Part shown: positions 37,901-44,299 of the stretch, piece by piece | How the letters are laid out: each line of letters opens with the position of its first letter | Position numbering within the stretch: position 1 is the first letter of the stretch | From: Alitta virens | Lineage: Eukaryota > Annelida > Polychaeta > Phyllodocida > Nereididae | Length of the DNA: 64,000 bases | Reading direction: 5' to 3' | Assembly (NCBI GenBank): GCA_932294295.1 | Contig: OW028582.1 | Coordinates: 39,469,204 to 39,533,203, forward strand | Made by a program: the position numbers and the translations under genes | Notes under the pieces: model-generated | Seen by the model: only the letters and a program-made list of their open reading frames with translations | Told to the model about the DNA's origin: nothing | Database searches by the model: none

Positions 37901-38072
37901 GAGAAAGAAGAAGGACGATGAGGGCGGGCGAGGAAAGAAACTTCACTCTTCAATCGCGGAGAAGGAAACTGAAAAATTGATGCCGGGAACACCAGACATC
38001 GTGATAGATCCCCCAAGTAAAATCAACACCCCGGGCGAGACCAGTCCTTTAAACAAGACATCTAATGCTTAG
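4835..38072 (+). CDS. SLC4A: SLC4-family Na+-coupled bicarbonate transporter (5'-partial, damaged 3' half)
   Basis: Gene-level entry. Twenty exons follow the order of NBC/NDCBE proteins: a His/Arg-rich N-terminal stretch ([13 protein letters not shown]), [10 protein letters not shown], the cytoplasmic dimer domain, then the membrane domain with [11 protein letters not shown] (TM1), [19 protein letters not shown] (TM3 region), [56 protein letters not shown], and a charged cytoplasmic tail. Such proteins move HCO3-/CO3= with Na+ across the plasma membrane and set cell pH. The first exon(s) with the initiator Met are not seen; the first exon here starts in phase 1. The exons through 20,020 join without error. 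Those from 28,493 carry several frame and splice lesions, described separately, so a full-length product cannot be read from this sequence. Family assignment is very secure; functionality is doubtful. Confidence 0.9.
6336..6374 (+). CDS. SLC4A: SLC4 39-nt mini-exon (cassette candidate)
   Basis: Flanked by TTTTCTCTCAG and GTATGT. Read in phase 1 it gives [13 protein letters not shown] and joins the next exon in frame to [13 protein letters not shown]. Exactly 13 codons, so inclusion or skipping keeps the frame. Called from splice sites and phase agreement, not strong homology. Confidence 0.6.
6375..9866. other. SLC4 intron, unremarkable
   Basis: AT-rich intronic DNA of 3.5 kb; no element with clear ends seen. 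The 4,979-6,335 intron is likewise plain. Confidence 0.6.
9867..10014 (+). CDS. SLC4A: SLC4 exon: [10 protein letters not shown] / start of cytoplasmic domain
   Basis: Acceptor TTTTCACTTAG, donor GTAAAG. Encodes [20 protein letters not shown], then [10 protein letters not shown] and EWKETA; the QRVQFILG and HDLF blocks are highly conserved in Na+-coupled SLC4 proteins. Ends AG, completed to Arg by the next exon. Confidence 0.93.
10729..10889 (+). CDS. SLC4A: SLC4 exon: FEEDVE...LHSLFELR
   Basis: Acceptor TATCTAAG, donor GTGAGT. Encodes [34 protein letters not shown] and [11 protein letters not shown], matching the conserved core of the SLC4 cytoplasmic domain residue for residue in many positions. 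Phase 2 in, phase 1 out, agreeing with both neighbours. Confidence 0.94.
11398..11583 (+). CDS. SLC4A: SLC4 exon: [13 protein letters not shown]
   Basis: Acceptor ACTTTTTCAG, donor GTGAGA. Encodes [28 protein letters not shown] and [16 protein letters not shown], the classic IP(I/V)RS(F/L)ADIG motif of NBC/NDCBE proteins. Frame joins neighbours. Confidence 0.93.
12088..12126 (+). CDS. SLC4A: SLC4 second 39-nt mini-exon (cassette candidate)
   Basis: Between CACTGTAG and GTAACC. In phase it gives [13 protein letters not shown], resembling the short variable segment after the ADIG motif of vertebrate NBCs. Phase 1 in and out. Skipping it also leaves the frame open. Tentative. Confidence 0.55.
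13368..13513 (+). CDS. SLC4A: SLC4 exon: variable linker of cytoplasmic domain
   Basis: Acceptor TTTTGCTATCCAG gives [16 protein letters not shown]...; a second in-frame acceptor GATGCAG lies 12 nt downstream (start 13,380). Reads to [13 protein letters not shown] before donor GTTAGT. Low-complexity Ser/Lys linker, weakly conserved in the family; accepted because it alone joins the flanking exons in phase (1 in, 0 out). Confidence 0.75.
13757..13855 (-). repeat. dispersed repeat with GATA tail
   Basis: Reverse complement: GATA units, then GTGCAGCCCTCCAAGGCAAG and GGGTTGATTAATAAGG. Matches 31,738-31,826. Confidence 0.75.
13967..14024. repeat. 14-bp tandem repeat, 4 copies
   Basis: GACCAGAGGGTTTT repeated four times without change. 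Intronic. Confidence 0.95.
14467..14737. repeat. 54-bp tandem repeat, 5 copies
   Basis: Units run GTGCTTGGCAATTGCAATTT to GCTTTGTTTTGCAG. The third copy has one extra base. Each unit ends in an acceptor-like TTGTTTTGCAG followed by GTGCTT. Lies in the SLC4 intron 13,514-17,898. Confidence 0.95.
14738..17039. other. SLC4 intron, unremarkable part
   Basis: Follows the 54-bp repeat. A moderately GC-richer stretch at 14,760-15,080 has no recognisable exon. Confidence 0.5.
17040..17147. repeat. 30-bp tandem repeat carrying TCAAGGTCA
   Basis: Three units of TTGGTATTGTAAGGATGTCA plus AGGTCATATG; TCAAGGTCA at 17,073, 17,103 and 17,133. A degenerate fourth unit precedes. Intronic. Confidence 0.9.
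17899..18144 (+). CDS. SLC4A: SLC4 exon: [20 protein letters not shown]
   Basis: Acceptor TTTTTGTTTTAG, donor GTATGT; 82 codons, phase 0 at both ends. Encodes [44 protein letters not shown] and [15 protein letters not shown], the most conserved part of the cytoplasmic domain. Confidence 0.97.
18556..18702 (+). CDS. SLC4A: SLC4 exon: FHDVAYKAR...[22 protein letters not shown]
   Basis: Acceptor TTTATACAG, donor GTGGGT; 49 codons in phase 0. Encodes [20 protein letters not shown] followed by [20 protein letters not shown], near-identical to vertebrate Na+-coupled bicarbonate transporters. Confidence 0.97.
18803..18990 (+). mobile_element. tRNA-derived SINE, copy 1
   Basis: Begins with a tRNA-like Pol III promoter: A box in GCCTAGCTCAGTGGTAG, B box GTTCGATTCC, then an unrelated body ending AAGCCCTAATCCACCCACCC without a poly-A tail. 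Flanked by a perfect 12-bp target duplication CTGACATCTGAC (18,791-18,802 and 18,991-19,002), proof of insertion by target-primed retrotransposition. Lies in an SLC4 intron. Confidence 0.9.
19234..19328 (+). CDS. SLC4A: SLC4 exon: acidic linker before TM1
   Basis: Acceptor TATTGGCAG, donor GTACGA. Encodes [15 protein letters not shown], six Glu in a row, then DPTLVRTGR; the closing RTGR is the conserved lead into the [12 protein letters not shown] block. Ends AG, completed to Arg by the next exon. Confidence 0.92.
19846..20020 (+). CDS. SLC4A: SLC4 exon: [14 protein letters not shown] and TM1
   Basis: Acceptor TGCATTTTCAG, donor GTGGGT. Encodes [20 protein letters not shown] and the first membrane span ending [18 protein letters not shown]. 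Phase 0 at the 3' end. This is the last undamaged exon before the Harbinger insertion. Confidence 0.96.
20240..20247. promoter_or_regulatory. CRE octamer TGACGTCA
   Basis: Full palindromic cAMP-response element 16 bases outside the left Harbinger end. Others lie at 20,466-20,473, 27,915-27,922 and 27,932-27,939. Confidence 0.4.
20569..26178 (+). CDS. MADF-BESS protein of the Harbinger element
   Basis: Putative exons 20,569-20,742, 22,762-22,921, 23,585-23,665 and 25,839-26,178, roughly 250 residues. Exon 1 ([20 protein letters not shown]) and exon 2 ([18 protein letters not shown]) make a MADF domain, a Myb/SANT-like DNA-binding fold. Exon 4 has a nuclear-localisation-like KKRKRD and a C-terminal BESS motif ([18 protein letters not shown] ... 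[10 protein letters not shown]) for protein contacts. In Harbinger elements the Myb-like partner binds the transposase and the TIR-near DNA and carries the transposase into the nucleus. Exons 2-3-4 join in phase. The exon 1 to 2 junction does not with the sites I can see (phase 0 at GTTTGT, phase 1 needed), so the exon 1 end is tentative. AATAAA follows the stop at once. Confidence 0.8.
20797..21177. mobile_element. nested small elements with CAGTGGCGTAGC ends
   Basis: CAGTGGCGTAGCC at 20,797, CAGTGGCGAAGC at 21,025 and the reverse complement GCTACGCCACTG ending 21,177. The inner pair bounds a 153-bp MITE with long G, C and A homopolymers. CAGnGGCG-type ends are common in hAT-like elements; no exact 8-bp duplication is visible. 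It lies in intron 1 of the Harbinger MADF gene. Confidence 0.6.
21442..21922. mobile_element. MITE with TGGGTCAATCCATATG ends
   Basis: TGGGTCAATCCATATGAATT at the left and its inverted partner (TACATATGGATTGACCCA) at the right share about 26 bp with one or two mismatches. AT-rich non-coding interior of about 480 bp. Nested inside the Harbinger element. Confidence 0.7.
23012..23339. mobile_element. Non-autonomous element with long TIRs and 10-bp TSD (MULE-like)
   Basis: TIRs begin GATCAGTGAAGTTGGCTACC; the left one carries two tandem subunits (GCTACCTGACAGCTACC). A perfect 10-bp direct repeat TTACCTGTGA lies at 23,002-23,011 and 23,340-23,349. Long TIRs with a 9-11-bp duplication are typical of Mutator-like elements. 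Non-coding. Sits in intron 2 of the Harbinger MADF gene. Confidence 0.75.
23741..27765 (-). CDS. Harbinger transposase (DDE_Tnp_4), 3 exons
   Basis: Exons on the minus strand: 27,765-27,578, 26,979-26,860 and 24,665-23,741, with donors GTGAGT and GTGAGA and acceptors TTTTTCAG and TTTCTTTCAG; phases agree, giving 410 residues. The start reads [15 protein letters not shown]. Exon 2 holds the helical lead [20 protein letters not shown] and [15 protein letters not shown]; exon 3 continues [13 protein letters not shown]. Catalytic-core landmarks: LDGKH (Asp 175), [13 protein letters not shown] (Asp 216 and 225), VADEAFPL and [18 protein letters not shown] (Glu 304). Length and motifs are normal for PIF/Harbinger transposases, which cut and paste the element by its TIRs. 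No stop or frameshift seen, so it may be active. Exon 4 of the MADF gene lies in its second intron. Confidence 0.92.
26431..26514. mobile_element. relic end of the GAAACGTCCGA element family
   Basis: Contains TTCGGATGTAAACG, GGACGTTTCCGGAATCG and GGTTTTCGGACGTTTTGAC, matching the right terminus of the element at 38,959-39,943. No partner end found nearby. Inside transposase intron 2. Confidence 0.6.
27915..27939. promoter_or_regulatory. two CRE octamers TGACGTCA
   Basis: Two full palindromes, 27,915-27,922 and 27,932-27,939, just outside the right Harbinger end. Could serve the transposase gene starting at 27,765 or be host sequence. Confidence 0.4.
27940..28492. other. SLC4 intron between Harbinger and the damaged exon
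   Basis: Nothing coding seen before the acceptor at 28,492. Confidence 0.6.
28493..28624 (+). pseudogene. SLC4A: SLC4 exon with 2-nt shortfall: [16 protein letters not shown] (TM2-3 region)
   Basis: Acceptor TTCTTGCTTCAG; donor GTAAGT after TTTTGTGA, giving the phase the next exon needs. The frame entering reads [17 protein letters not shown]; the rest of the conserved sequence, [19 protein letters not shown] then TIVFRFC, is in another frame beginning at 28,545. The exon is 132 nt; continuous coding would require 134. A 2-nt loss near 28,542-28,545 is the simplest reading. Confidence 0.85.
29175..29543 (+). pseudogene. SLC4A: SLC4 exon: FRFWIGLW...ITRFTEE...[12 protein letters not shown], loop lost and frameshifted
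   Basis: Acceptor TTTTAACAG, donor GTGAGC. First part reads [16 protein letters not shown], a membrane span, [10 protein letters not shown] and [18 protein letters not shown] (KKLFH lies where the stilbene-binding KKMIK of NBCe1 sits). After VKRLGEFQL the frame changes; [18 protein letters not shown] and [14 protein letters not shown] follow in another frame. The Cys/Asn-rich extracellular loop of some 40 or more residues normally in between is absent, and the gap is too short to be an intron. Confidence 0.85.
29953..30094 (+). pseudogene. SLC4A: SLC4 exon: [14 protein letters not shown], with stop at its 3' end
   Basis: Acceptor TTTTCCCTTCAG. Encodes [18 protein letters not shown], a membrane span, then [17 protein letters not shown]. 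The family's NPWW-type residues after the first motif and two codons near KEHKLK are missing. The last in-frame codon is TAA at 30,091-30,093, directly before donor GTGTGG; removing one T would restore Lys. Confidence 0.82.
30110..30165 (+). repeat. dispersed repeat (CATCTCATCATTAC family), short copy
   Basis: CCTTATCATCTCATCATTAT followed by GGTGGCTGGTTAAATAAGCT. Confidence 0.7.
30768..30961 (+). mobile_element. tRNA-derived SINE, copy 2
   Basis: Same family as the copy at 18,803: GCCTAGCTCAGAGGTAG (A box), GATTAGATTCCGG (B-box region) and the same body and CACCC-rich end. Flanked by an 11-bp duplication AATCTGAGGCC (30,757-30,767 and 30,962-30,972). Also in an SLC4 intron, same orientation. 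Confidence 0.9.
31738..31826 (+). repeat. dispersed repeat with GATA tail
   Basis: GATAGAGA units, GTGCAGCCCTCTAAGGCAAG and GAGTTGATTGATGAG; same family as 13,757-13,855. Confidence 0.75.
31888..31966 (+). repeat. about 80-bp direct repeat, copy A
   Basis: GCAATATTGGTTGTCGATGT through GTGAAATAATTGTTGTATTG matches 32,439-32,518 with few changes. The pair brackets the SLC4 exon at 32,056. Confidence 0.85.
32056..32235 (+). CDS. SLC4A: SLC4 exon: [10 protein letters not shown]...[15 protein letters not shown]
   Basis: Acceptor GATTTTGCAG. Sixty codons: [32 protein letters not shown] and [17 protein letters not shown], all strongly conserved. The donor gives phase 0 while the next exon needs phase 2; one extra G in CAGGGTTGGT explains it. 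Confidence 0.92.
32439..32518 (+). repeat. about 80-bp direct repeat, copy B
   Basis: Second copy of the repeat at 31,888, downstream of the exon 32,056-32,235. Confidence 0.85.
32611..34615. other. SLC4 intron, unremarkable
   Basis: AT-rich with ATA/AAT-rich low complexity at 33,100-33,660. AAGTCAATG-type short repeats at 34,195-34,265. Confidence 0.5.
34616..34679 (+). pseudogene. SLC4A: SLC4 exon: [21 protein letters not shown], donor unclear
   Basis: Acceptor GGCTTGCAG; one base then [20 protein letters not shown]. The family has three or four more residues before the next exon (here VLL), but no GT follows them. The only donor-like site is GTTCTT at 34,680, which keeps phase 0 but cuts those residues. 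End coordinate tentative. Confidence 0.75.
34850..34918 (+). CDS. SLC4A: SLC4 exon: [23 protein letters not shown] segment
   Basis: Acceptor CTCCCTTTGCAG, donor GTAATG; 23 codons in phase 0. Starts [18 protein letters not shown] and ends LKGVQ, matching in length and sequence the corresponding single exon of human NBCs. Confidence 0.95.
35338..35514 (+). CDS. SLC4A: SLC4 exon: [25 protein letters not shown]
   Basis: Acceptor GTCGTCTTTCAG, donor GTACGA; 59 codons in phase 0. Encodes [35 protein letters not shown] and a membrane span ending AISIIFPLM. Undamaged. Confidence 0.95.
35884..36244 (+). pseudogene. SLC4A: SLC4 exon: last TM end and cytoplasmic tail, frameshifted
   Basis: The conserved part begins [17 protein letters not shown] from 35,902, but the bases just before are TTCAT, not an AG acceptor; CCAG ending at 35,883 would add six residues in frame. 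After FFTK the frame hits TGA at 35,953; the tail [18 protein letters not shown] continues in another frame, implying loss of 1 or 4 nt. The tail then stays open through an acidic and Lys-rich segment to NNGVRE, donor GTACGT. Confidence 0.82.
36245..37900. other. last SLC4 intron
   Basis: Short GTAGTGTATTGTAG-like repeats at 36,410-36,445. No exon recognised. Confidence 0.5.
37901..38072 (+). CDS. SLC4A: SLC4 terminal coding exon
   Basis: Acceptor TGAATTTCAG. Completes AG to Arg, reads [35 protein letters not shown] and ends SPLNKTSNA with stop TAG at 38,070. Weakly conserved tail without a PDZ-ligand ending; accepted from splice phase and charge. No AATAAA close downstream was noted, so the 3' end is undetermined. 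Confidence 0.75.
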
Positions 38073-38958
38073 ATGAGGAGCAGTTGAGCATATGGCGATG
38101 ACAGAGGATGAATTACTAAGTGTGCACTGAGAAAAAGCACTGCGTTCACAGTGAATTGGGATGTACTCGACTGAATGAGTATCACATTGGAATGTGCATA
38201 TTCTTTGGATTAATACAGAAACGATCTGTAACGCAAAATGGATTAGTGACATACGTCCTGACTTGGCGTATGAATGCTGCTCGGATTAGTCTCAAGTATT
38301 GTAACGCTGAAGTGATAGGTGTTATACTTCCCAACATGCAGAAAAGATTTGGCGCTCGGGAGCGCTAGTTGGCCATTCAGGCGCCACAGGTCGCCATCTT
38401 TTAAAATGCAATATTTCAGTAGAGTAGGGAAAAAATGTCGCTGGGTGATTTTAATGTGGATATATTGGATAATATCATATTATTGGAATGTATCGATGTA
38501 GTATTTTGTGTAATGCCTTTTGTTGCTGTATTTAGTCTGTTAGGTTTTGAAACTGTTGAATTTGTATTAGGGCAGTTGCATTAAATATATATGGTCTGCT
38601 TGAAGAGAAAATCATAAAAAAATTAGAGGTAGTTTAGTTGAATGATGTACATATTAGTCAGTGATGTGTGTAGTCAAAGTGTCTGTGCCTAGTGTAGTTT
38701 AGTACTAGTCATAATGGACGAATCAAATTGCTATATATGCTGTAAATAATGTGATCTTTGAGGTGATTCGCAATATGCCATTACCCAAATATCAAGGAGT
38801 CAGATGGATGTAGTTGGTTTTAAAGGATTGTTGTTGGTGAGGGTTACCAAAACTAACGAAAGATCTCGAAAGATTAGTTTCACATTTACCACAGGGTAGC
38901 GCTCTAGTCTGTTGTTGCTAGGAGACAAGCTTTATGGCATGGATAGTTGCTATGGTAT

Positions 38959-39943
38959 CAGGTCGAAACGTCCGAAAACCGAAACGTCCGAGTCCGAAAT
39001 CTCCGCCTCCCTAAACGTCCGATTACCTAAACGTACGAAAAGTGTCCGAAACGTACGAAATACATTCTTTTGGTTTTTTATGTACTTTTAGGCAATAGAA
39101 AATAACTGGGGTGGAAATATCTAATTGTGGTGGATTAGGGAATAAGGGAATAATAAAAAAACACTTCCGATTACAATTAATAAACAATTTTGTGTTTAAA
39201 GAGTTTAAAGAAAATATAGACTTTAATCAACTGCTAATTAATGAAATATAATCCCCATCAATTGAACTGGTAAAATTTTGGTTTTAATTACTTTGTATGG
39301 GTGTCAATATTTATGATTTTGTATATCCACTGCCAATATTCATATTAAAAGCATTCTTGATACATTTATATTTATCTCAAGATACTTATCTCCATTTTGT
39401 TAATATTGGACATAATTATTATTTGGACATATTTAATTAAATTTGTTATTATTTTAGGACTTTGAATAAATCATTGTCAGAGACATTAAATGTGGTTTAA
39501 AAATTATTCCCATTAATGAACTCAGGTTATTTATGTAGCCTAATTTGTTTAAGCTGTTAGTTTTAAGACCACTTCTAGGGTTAATATTAATAATTAAGCA
39601 AACAATGTGACACTCTTTATGGATAATGTAAGTTATGAGGGTAATCCTTTAATTCTTATTTAAACATGTCCCTAGCAGGGGAAATGTATACTCAATTTGT
39701 AATAATCAAAGATATACAACATATATACATATTTTAAACTTAATATATTTAAAAAAATAGCTGTTCATTAAAATACCTCATTGTTATTTTTGTGTATATT
39801 TTATTCATCTGACACAAAAATAATCGGACGTTTCGGACATATTTCGGACGTTTCGGGAATCGGGCGTTTCGGTTTTCGGACGTTTCGGAAATTTTTCGGA
39901 GATTTCGGACTCGGACGTTTCGGTTTTCGGATTTTTCGACCTG
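38959..39943. mobile_element. 985-bp non-autonomous element with GAAACGTCCGA-type TIRs
   Basis: Left end CAGGTCGAAACGTCCGAAAA and right end (reverse complement CAGGTCGAAAAATCCGAAAA) form inverted arms of about 100 bp made of repeated CGAAACGTCCGA-like units. The interior is AT-rich and non-coding. TAT on both sides may be a 3-bp target duplication. Confidence 0.7.
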
Positions 39944-40377
39944 TATTCGTTGCTATGGATACAAGGAGGATTTTATATATAATTGCAATTATACTCCAAA
40001 TGTTAATATTTATTAATTATTAAATAGGCCATTTTTTGTATGGTTAGGACAGTTGATGGTATCATGTATATAAATGCATTTTAGTAACTTCTGTGTATTG
40101 TCTGTGCTTAGCTAGTGAGGCATTTTAACAGGCATTTAAATGTACTCTGCGTTTAAAATTAATAGCTTGATAGAGTCATTCTTGCAGTCACCTGACATAC
40201 CTGCACCCCCTGGTGGTGACCCTGTGTATGATGCGTACCCTGGTGGTGACATTATCAATTAAGATTGTCTAATATTCTTGAATTGCTATCGATCGCTTCT
40301 TTTAAAGTCACTTGAATGCTTAGACTGCCAATCTGGACTTGGGTTTAGGGGAAGGGTTTGATTTATATCAATGAATA

Positions 40378-40513
40378 TGAATATATGTTCAGAAGAAATC
40401 TTTCATAAATGTAATGGTTGAAATGTTGATTCAAATTCAGACTTTTTAGTCTGAATTTGAATCAACATTTCAACCATTACATTTATGAAAGATTTCTTCT
40501 GAACATATATTCA
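40378..40513. repeat. perfect 66-bp inverted repeat with 4-nt loop
   Basis: Arms 40,378-40,443 and 40,448-40,513 are exact reverse complements around TTTT. Distal flanks (GGACTTGGGTTTAGG left, CCCAAGCCCAGTCC right) are also roughly complementary, so a longer, partly decayed palindrome encloses the perfect core. Confidence 0.97.
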
Positions 40514-42700
40514 ATCGGAGACATTCATCACCGACCCCAAGCCCAGTCCTAAATGCACCGAGCAGAAATGTTATTTTGTAGAAGTCAGTGCATGATAGTG
40601 ATAATGGTGTAGATTTTAGAAGTCCTGTCTTATCTCTCCTTAATTAATAACTGGCAAGACGAGTTAAGTCTGAGTTGTCTTGTGCTCTGTGGTCTGCTTC
40701 CTTTGCAAATAAAGTGAAACCCTACAGATGGCGCCTCCTGTCCTTTTGCTGCACACCAGATGGCACTCTAATGCAAGGAATGAGCAGTGATGCATGTATC
40801 GTCAGTTGAGATGATTATAGTTCAGCTGAAATTATACAGGTGGCACCACATGACCTTTCATGTACTTCATGTAGATCTGTCGTACTTCATGTGCAGATGT
40901 AAAGGAATGGAAAGTATTCCGCAGAGTACAAGACATGACTGCAGACATTATGAAGTCAGACACATGCAATTAAGTTGCAAAGTTGATAAAATGAGAGACA
41001 CACCCTGTGGCATCTTAACCTTTGACCCCCTTGAACTGGGTCAATGTCAAGTTAAGGTCACAAGCGTCTTGTAACGAAGCTTTTCAGCTTCCATAACTAT
41101 TTAGCAATGAACGTGAATTGTAACAAGGTGTAAAACATTAATGTATTAGTGATGGACCCCATTAAGCAACATTTAAATGTGGAATATTCTTCCAAGTAGA
41201 CCTCTGAGCTTGTCATGTGATGTGCCACTTTAGTAAACTTCAGTTTTCCATTTGTATCGATTTTGAAATATTGCGTTAATTTTCTCGGAGAGTGCCAGAG
41301 TTTTATGCAATTCAGTCAGAAATGATTGTAATATTGTAATATTATCTGCTTACATAAATTCCCCTATCGTATAATAATACACAGTTGTGTTGATGTGAGA
41401 TGTAGCTAATTGCACGCAACCCTGCCAGATGCATTTTGGTCTTTCTACCACCTTTCATGATATTCACTCGGTATCAACTGCTTTTTAATAGTTTCCAATT
41501 CAGCTCTTAGTTTTCTCGCCTGCTTTTGACTTCAGTTGTCGTTTCACTTTGGCTAAAAGTTGCTTTCAATTATCTGTCAAAAATGTGCAATGAAATGAAA
41601 GTATGAGTTCCTTGATATAATTGTCTCTCGGTATAACTGACATGTTATTAATTCCAATAAAACTTCTCTTTTTAGTTATTTTTGTTACTTTTCTGTTGTT
41701 TTTTTTTGTTTTTTTCTTGAAATATTTTATGAAGTACTTTATTTAGCTTCTTTATTTCAATCATCACTATATAATGTTTAGTGCACTCTACATGCCGTGC
41801 AGAGGTTGTGTAGCAAAATAATATATCAATGTAATAAACTAATTATATTGGTTGTGATTTTAAAGTTGATATTATATGAAAATAATTTAGTAAAATCCCT
41901 CATAGTATGCCAGCTAATTAAAGATAATGTGACCTAGTAACCAGTAACTGGTGCCCGCTACTGTATTGTTCAACAACTGCATATTTGGTGTCTTAGCAGT
42001 GGATTTCTCCATGTGATTGTCTGGATGCAATGAGGCCACATTTGCTTGTCTGTCTCTCATGAAATATATTATAATTAAGGATGAATTATTATCCAGTGTG
42101 TCAGTGCATTCTGTCTTTGTTTTGTCATATTTAATATAACATCCTCGGACATTTGCCTTATGAGATCGGAGATTCGTGCTGAATTCTTCCTGATCTCAAT
42201 AATTAATCGGTGTAATAGTGATTTGAAAGTGCATGTATTTTGTGTTTAAGCAACTGACTGATTGTCTTGCACACAATTGAAGAAATTAATCCTTAACAGA
42301 GCAAATATTTATGCGTTTTATGTTATGTATAAATACAGATGTAATATATACAGGTCTCGTGCAGTATCTGATTAACATGATTAACTGAGTTTTCAATCTT
42401 GTTGATTTATTCTCATTTGTGATGATGATTGTTCTAAGCATATCAACCCTCTGTCCCCCTGGTGTCAAATGATGAAATGACTGTCCCCCTAGTGGTGAGT
42501 AATGAAATGACTGAGTGTGTTGTTCTCCTGCCAACAACCAGGTGTCTCTGCTAATGCCCACCTCTTACAAACTTCTCACACTCAGTCCGCTACACCTCTG
42601 TGTAACATGGTCCTGATATCAAATAAACGTTTTAGACAAGATGCTAATGTTTTGTTGTTTGTGTCTATCACTGACATATGTAACTAGTGTAGTTATAGTT
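40514..42700. other. intergenic, no gene recognised
   Basis: Plain AT-rich DNA with poly-T at 41,697-41,716; no exon or element ends seen. Confidence 0.5.
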
Positions 42701-43020
42701 TATTCTAGGACTGGCTGGATGCCGTACATACAACTACACCAGGTAAGACCTGCGGTGTGACAGGTGTTGACATCTGGTGGTATTGTCTGGCACTGCAACA
42801 TCTTACAACTTTGTGATCTAGTGATGAAGGTGCATCCCAGTTTGTGTCCGGGTGTGTATTGTTTGCTCATGATGATGCATATTAGGCCCTGCAAATCACA
42901 GCCGGACAGGACTGGGACTACAGAACCTTGGGTTCCAGGGACTCCTGGGACTCCTAAATCATTTGAGGGCCCGAGAGAGGATGCAAAGACATTGTGTGGG
43001 GGTGTGCAAAAAATCACGAA

Positions 43021-43655
43021 AGGCCCCTTCACACTTAGCCAGATTAGACGACGGAGTGTCCCGGAGTAATATTTGTTTCACTCCGGGGGGTTCCGGGATC
43101 AAAGAGCTGAAAATATCAACAAATAATAAATGTTTGGCGGTGTGTAGACGAGGGCAATACGGTGGCAACAAGGAGCAACACGGAGTTAACTCGACTGTCC
43201 CGTGAGAGTTCGGAGTGAACCGGATATTACACGGTGCCTGCAAGGATATAACCGGTCTTTACACCGTGTTCATTCGTGTGGAACCGTGTTGCTCCTCGTA
43301 CTCTCCGGCATTAATGGCGGCGAAATATTCATGCCCGGTTGACGCCGGAAGTAGCCGGAGATATGCCGGAAGTAGACGGAGATATGCCGGAGGCAACACG
43401 GAGATTCCTGGAGATGGGCGGAGTCTACTGGGTGTCTACACGGATCAACACGGATTAAATACTCCGGGACCTCCAGCATGAAAAATTGAACATGTTAAAT
43501 TTTTTCCCCGGAGTCCCAAGGTGCTCCCGGATAGCCCCGGACTATGACGGACAATGCCGGAAATAAACACGAGGTCTAAACGCTATAACCGGAGTTTGCT
43601 GGAGCTATACTCCAGGACACTTTGTCGTCTAATCCGGCTAAGTGTGAAGGCGCCT
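43021..43655. mobile_element. GC-rich 635-bp TIR element (Harbinger-like MITE)
   Basis: Ends AGGCCCCTTCACACTTAGCC and, inverted, AGGCGCCTTCACACTTAGCC pair over about 46 bp with about six differences. GAA on both sides (43,018-43,020 and 43,656-43,658) would fit a 3-bp target duplication. The interior has GCCGGA-rich short repeats (GGAGATATGCCGGA twice) and no long coding frame. Confidence 0.65.
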
Positions 43656-43781
43656 GAAGGAACACGTAAACATAGCGAGGGAACACGATGATTGTGAGCG
43701 AACACGAAAATAAATAATTTTTATTGACTTGTCCAATTAGGGGCTTTGTAGAAAGAAGCAAGATAACACACTATTCACACC

Positions 43782-43876
43782 TAAAGGTTATTTTGGCATA
43801 TTAAAAGTGGCATGTTAATTATTTTCTTTGAGTTATATTTTAACATGCCACTTTTAATATGTCAAAATAACCTTTA
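43782..43876. repeat. 37-bp inverted repeat
   Basis: TAAAGGTTATTTTGGCATAT... at 43,782-43,818 pairs with 43,840-43,876 (one mismatch) around a 21-nt loop. Possibly a small fold-back MITE. Confidence 0.9.
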
Positions 43877-44299
43877 TCGTGTGATGATTATTATGGAAAG
43901 ATTTTATTTGCCATTTATTTAGTACCATTTTCATTCTATTTTAATTGTAGATTTACCAATTTTGTAAATTTCGTGAAATATCCTTTTGAGCATCTCTGCT
44001 GTATCCATTCATCATTCCACAACGCAACACCCTTTCATGTGAATACATTCCAGTCAAGAAGAAGAGAGGGTTGTAGAACAAATAATGGAATTAAGAGACA
44101 ATAGATTTGGTTTCATATTAGACAATGATGAATTTGAGACTGTTTTAAAATTCTCTTTTGCTTTTAATCCATTTAATTTATGCATTTTAACCTTCATTTT
44201 AACATTGTAATATTTAAATATCTACAATATTTATACTTTATTTTTGCGTGTACCTCTTATGCCGAATGTGCATGAATAAATGATATATTTATATTTGAG

